Shown piece by piece: positions 1 through 5,932 of a DNA stretch of 6,721 bases. The position numbers were made by a program, and so were the translations under genes. How positions within the stretch are numbered: the stretch's first letter is position 1; each line of letters starts with the position of its first letter. The notes beneath the pieces are model-generated. The model was not told the DNA's origin, ran no database searches, and saw only the letters and a program-made list of their open reading frames with translations. The DNA comes from JAWLBW01 sp041687475 (GTDB lineage: Bacteria; J088; JAWLBW01), in NCBI GenBank assembly GCA_041687475.1, contig JAWLBW010000261.1, positions 1 through 6,721 of the forward strand, in the 5' to 3' direction.

Positions 1-160
1 CCCACTCTACCGTCATGTCGAGGTGTTCCTGCACCAACGCCCGTACTTCTTCTTCGAGGCGGTGCTGAAACCAGTTCGAGCGAAAGAACAGCTGAAGGAG
101 CAGAAGCAAGAAGAGGCAGCCGAAGAAAACGATCGCCAACGAGCGAAGCGATTCCCTCAC
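1..160 (-). CDS. N-terminus of a membrane-anchored protein, possibly TamB/AsmA-like (partial, runs off the left edge)
   Basis: Only the first 53 codons are in the window. The frame opens with GTG at 160, which overlaps the yacG stop as GTGA and has a perfect GGAGG six bases upstream. A short charged N-terminus (RESLRS) is followed by one strongly hydrophobic segment at about residues 8-26 (LAIVFFG...LLLLLQLFF), then an amphipathic stretch with the order R-L-E-E-E-V-R-A-L-V-Q-E-H-L and M-T-V-E-W. One N-terminal membrane anchor followed by a helix and the first beta strand is how AsmA/TamB-type envelope proteins (periplasmic lipid-transfer bridges) begin. That assignment is inference from layout, since no diagnostic domain is visible. 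Seen directly: the open frame, the anchor and the coupling. It could equally be another signal-anchored periplasmic protein. Competing frames lack both the SD fit and the membrane-like composition. Confidence 0.72.
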   Translation of the reverse strand, partial: MRESLRSLAIVFFGCLFLLLLLQLFFRSNWFQHRLEEEVRALVQEHLDMTVEW

Positions 161-342
161 CCATTACCTCCGCTTTCGCCTTCCGACGACGGGCTTTCTT
201 CCTCGCTGGCTACGCGATACGACTCGCTCGCCCACTCACCAAGGTCGATCAGCTTGCATCGCTCGGAGCAGAAAGGCCGGTACTCATTGCCGTCCCAGAC
301 CGTCTGTTTGCGGCAGGTGGGACATCGAAGCGTTCTTGCCAT
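157..342 (-). CDS. yacG: DNA gyrase inhibitor YacG (zinc-binding)
   Basis: A 61-residue protein with the YacG signature. It has four zinc-ligand cysteines, C7-P-T-C10 and C25-S-E-R-C29, followed by the hallmark K-L-I-D-L-G-E-W-A and an acidic Ser/Gly-rich tail. In E. coli, YacG is a small cytoplasmic treble-clef zinc protein that binds GyrB and inhibits DNA gyrase. Length matches the family (about 60-65 residues). I chose the ATG at 342; an in-frame TTG at 351 would add three residues. Neither start has a convincing Shine-Dalgarno. The gene begins 11 bases after the T-run of the tRNA terminator, so it may depend on readthrough or an unseen promoter. Its stop overlaps the next start (GTGA). 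The family call is secure; the exact start is less so. Confidence 0.93.
   Translation of the reverse strand: MARTLRCPTCRKQTVWDGNEYRPFCSERCKLIDLGEWASESYRVASEEESPSSEGESGGNG
167..171 (-). promoter_or_regulatory. Shine-Dalgarno for the membrane-anchored gene, inside yacG
   Basis: GGAGG reads on the minus strand at 171-167, six bases before the GTG at 160. It lies within the last codons of yacG, so ribosomes finishing yacG would stop at this site. It decides the GTG start over the nearby out-of-frame ATG at 165. Confidence 0.7.
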
Positions 343-353
343 GTTGCACAAAC

Positions 354-386
354 AAAAAATCCCCCGGCATGGGCCTGCGGGGGATT
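354..386 (-). terminator. Intrinsic terminator of the tRNA-Gly unit
   Basis: Read on the minus strand, AATCCCCCGCA pairs with TGC-(bulged C)-GGGGGATT around the six-base loop GGCCCA and runs directly into six T residues (359-354). Stem strength, loop size and T-run are those of a rho-independent terminator. It lies 12 bases after the encoded CCA of the tRNA and just before yacG. Confidence 0.88.
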
Positions 387-397
387 CGGATCATAAT

Positions 398-472
<75 letters not shown>

Positions 473-520
473 CCTGAACTCTCCGACCGAGGGCCGTGGC
501 CCCCTTGATTCCAAAGAATG

Positions 521-550
521 AGCCTACCACGCACGTCACGCAACCGTCAA
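521..550 (-). promoter_or_regulatory. Candidate sigma70-type promoter of tRNA-Gly
   Basis: Minus strand: TTGACG at 550-545 matches five of six -35 consensus bases. After an 18-base spacer, TAGGCT at 526-521 is a weak -10. The start point would fall near 514, about 40 bases before the tRNA. The strong -35, the isolated tRNA downstream and the absence of a better site in the 139-base spacer support it; the -10 is the weak part. Confidence 0.45.
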
Positions 551-611
551 GCAGAGCAGGGCTGACCCGGCGGCGCCATGCTTGCCCGTGCCCCTTCAGG
601 CCGCCGACTAC

Positions 612-2861
612 TTAATCGTCGAGACCGTTGAGAAGACTGTCGAGCTCACTTTCGAGGTCGTCTGCACCGCCGCCTACCGGCACGCTTTTCCGGGCGGGCT
701 CGTCGTCACCCGTATCCAGGCCGTCAAGCAGTGACTCGAGGTCGTCTTCAGGTGCGTCGCCACCGGCCTCGGCGCCGATAACGACTTCGTCGTCCTGGTC
801 GTCGCCGAGCCCTCCCAGCAGATCGTCAAGGCTGTCGTCCTGCTCAGCCGAGGCCTCGACCGGGCCATCGTCTTCAAGGCCGTCGAGCAGATCGCCGAAA
901 TCGTCTTCGCCGCCCTCGGCCTCGGAGGCGGCCACCACCTGGGGCTCGGGGTCGAAGCCCGCGTCGAGCCCATCGAGCATGGCGTCGAGGTCGTCTTCGT
1001 CTCGGGCCGCAACCGTAACCTCATCGCCCCCGGCGCCGACATCATCGTCGCCCACGATGAGATCGTCAAGCAGATTATCGAAATCGTCTTCGGGTTCGGC
1101 CTCGGCCATACCGGCTTCTTCATCGAACCCGTCGAGCAGATCGCCGAGTTCATCTTCGTCGGCAGATGCTGCGACTTCGGACGACTCCGCTTCAGGCTCG
1201 GCGCCCTCGTCGTCAAACCCGGAAAGGAGATCGTCGAGTTCATCGGCGGCGTCGCCAGAGCTCGAATCGGGCGCGCCCTCGTCGACCGGGGCATCTTCGC
1301 TTTCTGAAAAGAAATCGTCGAAATCGTCTTCGACACCGCCAACCGCTTCGGAAGCTTCACCGGCGGCTACCTGTTCTTCGTCGCCCGCGTCCAGATCGCC
1401 GAGCAGCGAGTCGAGATCATCTTCGACATCGCCTGCCGCATCGGCTTCCGGTTCGTCGGCTCCGAAGTCGGAGAGCATGTCGTCGACGTTTTCGTTTACC
1501 TCGGCCGGTTCATCGGTCGCGGCATCGAGACCGTCGAGAAGGTCATCGAGGTTGCCGTCGTCGGCCTGCTCGGGCGACTGCGCCCCTTCCTCGTCATCAA
1601 ACGCATTGAGCAGGTCGCCAAGCTCATCTTCCTCGGCCGCCGACGCGGCGGCCTCAGCCTGGCTTTCCTCGACAGGGGGCGCGGTGTCGGCGTCACCCGA
1701 CAAATCGTCAAGCAGCGTGTCGAGTTCGGCATCGCCGTCTTCGTCGGCGCCGGATACGGCGACCTCGTCATCGACCAGCGAATCGTCGACCGACGCACCG
1801 AACTGCATGGAGTCGTCGGAAACGACCTCGTCTGCAATTTCGCCGCCTTCTTCGTCGCCGTCGTCGTCCTCGGCCGCGAGTTGGCTGAGAACGTCATCAA
1901 ATTGCGAATCGTCTCCGACGTCGGGCTCGCCGGCATCGTCTTCGGCCTCGAAGGACGCGGTTTCTTCGTCTGAAGGCGCATCGCCCGGGAAGGACTCGCC
2001 TTCCGCGTCGCCGACAGGCTCGCTGTCGGACCACGAAAATTCGTCATCGGTATTCGCGTCGAGCGTCGCCTGTTCGGCAGGACCTGCAACCGTAGGCGTC
2101 TGGGAAACAGCCGACTCGAATACATACTCGCCGAGGACGACTGAAGAGGCTTCGACAATAGCATTGTCGATAGCGTCGTCGCCCCGAAGCATTGCAGCCA
2201 GCAATGCCTGGTGACAGAGCCTGTTGATGTCGGCAGGCACACCACCTGAAAGTTCGTAAACGGTTCCTAACGCGGCGGCGCTGAAGACCGACTGGCGCAT
2301 ACCCGCCGCTTTCAGCCTGGTACGCACATAGACTTCGGTTGCGCTCTCGTTCAACGGCTCGACTTCGACTTTCTCGAAGGCGCCGGGCCACTCGGCATCG
2401 CGGCCGGCAAGCACCACAGCCACGTCGTCTAGGGCGCACAACCGATCAAGAATCGTACCCGCGACGCGATGGGCGTTGTCGATCAGCACGACAACGCGGG
2501 TTCCGTTTCCGGTCAGCGAGTTGCAGCCCTGCGAAAGCTCCGTGAGGCTCGATGTCGCCTCGACACCCAGCTGCACGGCAATCAACCGAACGAGCTTTTC
2601 CTCGGCAAGAGCGGGGCCGCCGACCTGCACCCAGGCGGCGCGCAGCCCTTCGTCAGAGGCGTTCTCCAACGCCGTACGCAACAAGGCGGTCTTACCCACA
2701 CCCGGCTTTCCGGTAAGCACCATGTGCCCGCGTCCGTCTTCGATGACGGTAAGCAGGCGCAGCAGCGCGCGCCCGTGCCCGGCGCTCTTGTAGAATCCAC
2801 GAGCGGGCACGGACTGAACGAAGGGCTCGCTCAGCAACCCAAAATGTTCCAGATGATTCAT
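612..2861 (-). CDS. ExeA/GspA-like AAA+ domain protein with a long acidic repeat tail
   Basis: 749 residues in two parts. Residues 1-245 form an AAA+ domain of the ExeA/GspA/MshM kind: an N-terminal box (HFGLLSEPF), Walker A G51-K-P-G-V-G-K-T58, Walker B VVVLID128-N-A-H131, a sensor-1 region with LAGRD at 151-155, and the closing GGVPADINRLC at 206-216. Two expected residues are absent: the Walker B Glu is Asn129, and the Arg usual in the GG-x-PR-x-IN motif is Ala210. There is no membrane segment or peptidoglycan-binding domain as in ExeA, so it is probably cytoplasmic. Residues 251-749 hold 186 Asp/Glu and only 3 Lys/Arg, with about 15 copies of a short amphipathic motif. The ATG start overlaps the TPR stop as ATGA and has GGGGAAGG seven bases upstream. 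ExeA relatives help assemble type II secretion or pilus machines; that role here is inference. Confidence 0.9.
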   Translation of the reverse strand: MNHLEHFGLLSEPFVQSVPARGFYKSAGHGRALLRLLTVIEDGRGHMVLTGKPGVGKTALLRTALENASDEGLRAAWVQVGGPALAEEKLVRLIAVQLGVEATSSLTELSQGCNSLTGNGTRVVVLIDNAHRVAGTILDRLCALDDVAVVLAGRDAEWPGAFEKVEVEPLNESATEVYVRTRLKAAGMRQSVFSAAALGTVYELSGGVPADINRLCHQALLAAMLRGDDAIDNAIVEASSVVLGEYVFESAVSQTPTVAGPAEQATLDANTDDEFSWSDSEPVGDAEGESFPGDAPSDEETASFEAEDDAGEPDVGDDSQFDDVLSQLAAEDDDGDEEGGEIADEVVSDDSMQFGASVDDSLVDDEVAVSGADEDGDAELDTLLDDLSGDADTAPPVEESQAEAAASAAEEDELGDLLNAFDDEEGAQSPEQADDGNLDDLLDGLDAATDEPAEVNENVDDMLSDFGADEPEADAAGDVEDDLDSLLGDLDAGDEEQVAAGEASEAVGGVEDDFDDFFSESEDAPVDEGAPDSSSGDAADELDDLLSGFDDEGAEPEAESSEVAASADEDELGDLLDGFDEEAGMAEAEPEDDFDNLLDDLIVGDDDVGAGGDEVTVAARDEDDLDAMLDGLDAGFDPEPQVVAASEAEGGEDDFGDLLDGLEDDGPVEASAEQDDSLDDLLGGLGDDQDDEVVIGAEAGGDAPEDDLESLLDGLDTGDDEPARKSVPVGGGADDLESELDSLLNGLDD
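615..1910 (-). repeat. Protein-level array of about 15 D-[DE]-[LF]-D-x-L-L-x-G-[LF]-D motifs
   Basis: Lies inside the acidic tail of the ATPase gene. Taking the first hydrophobic residue of each core, copies fall at residues 321, 380, 414, 438, 459, 483, 514, 542, 572, 594, 625, 655, 678, 708 and 740. Spacings are mostly 21-24 or 28-32 residues. Examples are DELGDLLDGFDEE, DDLDSLLGDLDAG and DDLESLLDGLDTG. The last copy, ELDSLLNGLDD, forms the exact C-terminus. Copy 7 (DDFDDFFSE) is degenerate and copies 1 and 5 are divergent. Each core would make a short amphipathic helix, with linkers rich in Glu, Ala, Ser and Gly that are probably disordered. The DNA is not an exact repeat; conservation is in the peptide. 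Confidence 0.85.
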
Positions 2862-5218
2862 GCGTATGCCTTCCCCGCCTGCACGCGCGCTTTCAGCGAA
2901 CGAATGCGCTCACCCACATCGCGGTAATTCTTGTCGTGTTCGATGACTTTTTTGAAGTGCAGCGCGGCGTTTCTGATGTCGCCCATCGATTCGAAAAGAC
3001 AGCCGAGTTCAAAGTTGGAGTTCAGCGCGTTGTCGGCTGAACAGGACTGGCTTTCCAGCCCCTTGCGATAGTATTCGACAGCCTTTTCGTTGTCGCCCAA
3101 CTGCTGATAGCAAAGCGCGATCATGGTCGCACACTCGGCTTCGCGTTCGGGCGCCGCCATCGCAACTTCGAATTCGCCGATGGCATCGTTGACGAGCCCC
3201 ATTTCCTTGTAGGCGATGCCGAGATCGTAGTGCGCGCCGGTATCGTCCTTCAGTTCACGCTCGACGCCCTTCTTGAACTGCGTAAAGATGTCTTCGAAGG
3301 ATGGAACATCGTCTTCTTCGGCAACGGTCTCTTCTTCGCCGAAGTCGAGTTCGGCCTCGAGCTCGGCCGCAAGATCGAACAGCGGCTCGTCATCGCCCGA
3401 ATCGCCATCTGTCCGGGGCTCGACCGGAGCAGCACTTTTCGGCGACGCCTCGGCTTGCTGTTCCTGCACCCATGCCAGCCTCTCGACCGCCTTGGCGTTG
3501 TTCGGGAAGCGACTGACAACCCTTTCCAGAATCGCCTGGGCTTCGGCAAAAATGTTCTGCTGAATGTAAAATTCGGCTTCGTCGAGCTCTTCCTCGGCAC
3601 TGCCGTCGTCGACCACGGCGCCCGCCGTGACGGAGGCAACCTCTTCCTCGGCCGGAGTACCGTCGTCGGCCAGGAAGTCGGCGCCGAGTTCATCATCCAG
3701 TTCCGAGCGCAGATCTCCGAAATCGGCCTCGCCGATGACGGTTGCGTCGTCGTCGTCTTCAACGACAAACACGTCGTCGTCGTCGCCTTCTGCGTCGACT
3801 TCGATCTCGACCTCTTCCTCGTCGAGAAAATCGCCTTCTGCCTCGGCCGATTCGGTTTCGCCACCGATGAGAATATCGTCCTGGCTTCCGGCACTCTGGC
3901 TGAGATCGGCAGCACCATTGGGGTCAAGCGCTTCGGCTCTATCCCAGAACGAGCGCGCCTGCTCAATCTCGCCCAACCCCTCACTGATTTCGGCCAGCGC
4001 GCGAAGCTGCTGCGCAGCCTTCGTGGGTTGCTCTTCGGCGTAGATGTCGACAAGGCGCGAGCGAGCCGAAACGTTGTTCGGATCGTGCTGCAACACGCTT
4101 TCCAACTGTTCGATCGCCTTGTCGCGCAAGCCGTACTTCAGGTACACGTCGGCTTCGGTCAGATACTTCGACAACTGCTTCGAAGCCGTTCCATACGGGT
4201 TCGAGGCCGGCGTCGGACGCGACGGCGGCGCCTGGGGGGCCGGGCGCGGCTGCGCGGCGGCGGGCTTTACCGGTTCCGGTGCAGCCTGGGGTGCGGGAGC
4301 GGCAGCCGAGGAGGAAGACGGCGTCTGGCTGTTCAACCAGGCCTCGGCATCCTTGTTGCCGGGGTCACGCTGTTGAACCAGTTCGTATGCCTGCCTGGCG
4401 CCTGCTGTATCGCCTTTCGACGCAAGAAAGCGGGCCTTTTCGAGCTGGGCATGAACGGCCTTGTCTTCCTTCCCCAGAATGGAGTAGGAGCGATCGAGCA
4501 GATCGTACAGATCGGCGTCGATGACCTGCCGGTCGAAGAGGGCCTTGAGCTTCAGCAGCGCCTTGTTGGCAAGGCCGATGCGCACGTATGTGCTCGACAG
4601 CTCACGTAGAATGTCGACGTCATCAGGATTGATCGTGAGAATTCGCTCGCAGAAGCGAACGAGGTCGTCGTGATTGCCGGCAGACTTGAGGGTCTGTACC
4701 AGCGAGCGAAAGATTTCAACGGCCCGGTCCTTCTGACCGGCGTTGAACAGCGCTTCGCCGTAACGGGCAAGAACCGACGGGTCTTCGCCGTCGATATCGC
4801 GCATACGCTCGAGCACACCGAGCGCCCTTTCGTGCTCGCCGCGCTCCTGGTACAACCTGGCAGCGGTGTTCAGCTGGATGACCGCATCGCGCACCATGCC
4901 CAGCTTCTGCTGAAGCTCGGCAAGAAACAGATACAGCTCGACCTGCTCCTTGTCGACGTCAATGGCCTGACGCAGAACCGCAACGGCTTTGGCGTAAAAA
5001 CCGCTTTTGTTGTACTGGTCGGCAACCTTTCGGAAGGCCTGAATGGCCGGTACCTTCTGGTTGAGCTTCGTGTACAGCTCGGCGATTTTCAGCTGACTGC
5101 GCAGGTCTTTCGGGTCATCCTTGACAAGGAGTTCGTACTCCTTGATGGCCTTTTCGAATTGACCCTTCTGGACAAGTTTCTGGGCGTTCTGGGCGACTTT
5201 GGTCTTGTTGATGGCCAC
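2858..5218 (-). CDS. Multi-TPR scaffold protein with Pro/Ala and acidic linkers
   Basis: 786 residues, no signal peptide or membrane segment, so probably a cytoplasmic docking scaffold. Domains in order: TPR superhelix at about 1-295 (repeats such as KGQFEKAIKEYELLVKDDP and AGQKDRAVEIFRSLV); Pro/Ala-rich linker 298-340; second TPR block 346-435 (YLKYGLRDKAIEQLESVL); acidic region 443-545 including DDDDVFVVEDDDD; an isolated TPR-like hairpin at 541-580; a second acidic stretch 605-640 with FDLAAELEAEL; and a C-terminal TPR domain 644-780 (HYDLGIAYKEMGLVNDAI). This architecture is common in deltaproteobacterial TPR proteins, some of which (for example Myxococcus SgmX) act in pilus or motility control; I cannot assign it to any of them. 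The GTG at 5218 is the only start before an in-frame stop (5254-5252), but it lacks a clear Shine-Dalgarno. It overlaps the ATPase gene by four bases, and a promoter lies about 40 bases upstream. Confidence 0.93.
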   Translation of the reverse strand: MAINKTKVAQNAQKLVQKGQFEKAIKEYELLVKDDPKDLRSQLKIAELYTKLNQKVPAIQAFRKVADQYNKSGFYAKAVAVLRQAIDVDKEQVELYLFLAELQQKLGMVRDAVIQLNTAARLYQERGEHERALGVLERMRDIDGEDPSVLARYGEALFNAGQKDRAVEIFRSLVQTLKSAGNHDDLVRFCERILTINPDDVDILRELSSTYVRIGLANKALLKLKALFDRQVIDADLYDLLDRSYSILGKEDKAVHAQLEKARFLASKGDTAGARQAYELVQQRDPGNKDAEAWLNSQTPSSSSAAAPAPQAAPEPVKPAAAQPRPAPQAPPSRPTPASNPYGTASKQLSKYLTEADVYLKYGLRDKAIEQLESVLQHDPNNVSARSRLVDIYAEEQPTKAAQQLRALAEISEGLGEIEQARSFWDRAEALDPNGAADLSQSAGSQDDILIGGETESAEAEGDFLDEEEVEIEVDAEGDDDDVFVVEDDDDATVIGEADFGDLRSELDDELGADFLADDGTPAEEEVASVTAGAVVDDGSAEEELDEAEFYIQQNIFAEAQAILERVVSRFPNNAKAVERLAWVQEQQAEASPKSAAPVEPRTDGDSGDDEPLFDLAAELEAELDFGEEETVAEEDDVPSFEDIFTQFKKGVERELKDDTGAHYDLGIAYKEMGLVNDAIGEFEVAMAAPEREAECATMIALCYQQLGDNEKAVEYYRKGLESQSCSADNALNSNFELGCLFESMGDIRNAALHFKKVIEHDKNYRDVGERIRSLKARVQAGKAYA

Positions 5219-5255
5219 GCTAACCAGGTGAGTTCGAAAACAGTAACCGTCCTAA

Positions 5256-5294
5256 ATTCTAGCAGATTCTAGCACACGACCCCAATGTTGAAAA
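5256..5294 (-). promoter_or_regulatory. Promoter of the TPR/ATPase operon with a duplicated extended -10
   Basis: Minus strand: TTTTCA at 5294-5289, a 17-base spacer, then TAGAAT at 5271-5266 preceded by TGC (extended -10 form, five of six -10 bases). Ten bases on, TGCTAGAAT recurs, giving a second TAGAAT at 5261-5256, so two overlapping -10 elements are possible. The 5' leader would be roughly 30-40 bases before the GTG at 5218. The position, directly upstream of a gene that follows a 273-base gap, supports a real promoter. Confidence 0.65.
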
Positions 5295-5476
5295 GCCCGC
5301 GGGCCGAGCAGAAGTGCGCGTCTCCACTGAATTTTCGATGACGCAGAACGTCAAACGAGCGCCGAAGTCCGGCGGGGGCGTTACCGCACGCTTACCGCTC
5401 TACCCCAGTCGTACCACATTAAGGAGCGAGTCGAAACGGGTAAAACCGGCATATCAGAGAAAGAATAGCAGGCGAA

Positions 5477-5501
5477 CCCTGAACAAGAAGGCTATTCAGG
5501 G
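5477..5501 (-). other. Small hairpin spanning the aroQ stop codon
   Basis: CCCTGAA (5501-5495) and TTCAGGG (5483-5477) form a perfect seven-pair stem around an 11-base loop that contains the aroQ TAG stop (5494-5492). No T-run follows on either strand, so it is not a convincing intrinsic terminator. It may slow 3' decay or be chance. The rest of the gap between 5219 and 5491 holds the operon promoter and small dyads but no credible gene. Confidence 0.3.
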
Positions 5502-5932
5502 GAAGAGGAAGTTTCGGCCAGGAAGCGAAGCGCGGCCTCGTACCCTGACGCCCCCAGCCCGCTGATGACGCCAAGGGCAATGTCGGAGAAATACGAATGG
5601 TGGCGAAAGGCCTCACGCTTGAAAACGTTCGACAGGTGAACTTCGACAAAGGGAACGTTCACCCCAAGCAGTGCGTCGCGAAGGGCCACCGACGTATGCG
5701 TAAAGGCGCCCGGATTGAAAACAATACCGTCGCACGCCCCCATGGCCGCGTGAATGCGATCGACCAGGGCCCCTTCGTGGTTCGACTGAAAGGCCTCGAC
5801 CTCGATGCCAAGGGAACGGCCCGTCTCGACGAGACGGGCCGTAATCTGATCAAGTGTGGTGGTCCCGTAAACCCCGGGTTCGCGTTTGCCCAGAAGGTTC
5901 AGGTTGGGACCGTTGAGAAGGAGCACCCGCAC
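5492..5932 (-). CDS. aroQ: 3-dehydroquinate dehydratase, type II
   Basis: 146 residues, the usual size for the dodecameric type II enzyme that removes water from 3-dehydroquinate to give 3-dehydroshikimate, the third step of the shikimate pathway, in the cytoplasm. The family motifs are all present: LLNGPNLNLLG at 5-15, catalytic Arg17 and Tyr22 on the flexible active-site lid (KREPGVYG), FQSNHEG at 48-54, N73-PGAFTH79-TSVALRDAL, EVH99-LSN and FR110-HHSY. The spacing of R17, Y22, N73, H79, H99 and R110 equals that of the Mycobacterium tuberculosis enzyme with an offset of two. The GTG start directly follows the TGA of the upstream gene (no gap), with TGGAG seven bases before it. There is no room for a separate promoter apart from one inside the surface gene, so it is probably co-transcribed with it. 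Confidence 0.97.
   Translation of the reverse strand: MRVLLLNGPNLNLLGKREPGVYGTTTLDQITARLVETGRSLGIEVEAFQSNHEGALVDRIHAAMGACDGIVFNPGAFTHTSVALRDALLGVNVPFVEVHLSNVFKREAFRHHSYFSDIALGVISGLGASGYEAALRFLAETSSSPE

Noticed and set aside
568..606. CGGCGGC/GCCGCCG inverted repeat just after the ATPase stop, considered as a terminator
   Set aside because: The stem is a good seven pairs, but the 25-base loop is long and no T-run follows on the minus strand. It could be a chance pairing in GC-rich spacer.
612..1910. CRISPR or DNA tandem-repeat explanation for the repetitive acidic region
   Set aside because: The units vary in length and in DNA sequence and stay in frame; only the peptide motif is conserved, so it is a protein repeat.
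628..2214. A 528-residue serine-rich open frame on the plus strand
   Set aside because: It is the antisense of the Asp/Glu-rich tail: GAC, GAA and GAG codons read as TCG, TTC and CTC-type codons in reverse, which favours Ser and avoids stops. No ribosome site, no domain, and low-complexity composition.
3230..4609. A 459-residue open frame on the plus strand, opposite the TPR gene
   Set aside because: Antisense shadow of a clearly coding frame. The opposite frame contains unmistakable TPR repeats, while this one has no recognisable domain and an odd Arg/Gly-rich stretch opposite the Pro/Ala linker.
4670..5272. A 200-residue plus-strand frame that looks moderately protein-like
   Set aside because: It lies opposite the N-terminal TPR repeats; reversed TPR codons yield Leu/Val-rich peptide that imitates a protein. 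It also runs through the operon promoter.
5314..5565. An 83-residue basic plus-strand frame in the gap before aroQ
   Set aside because: Its last part overlaps aroQ antisense, it is Arg/Lys-rich without a domain, and no convincing ribosome site precedes it.
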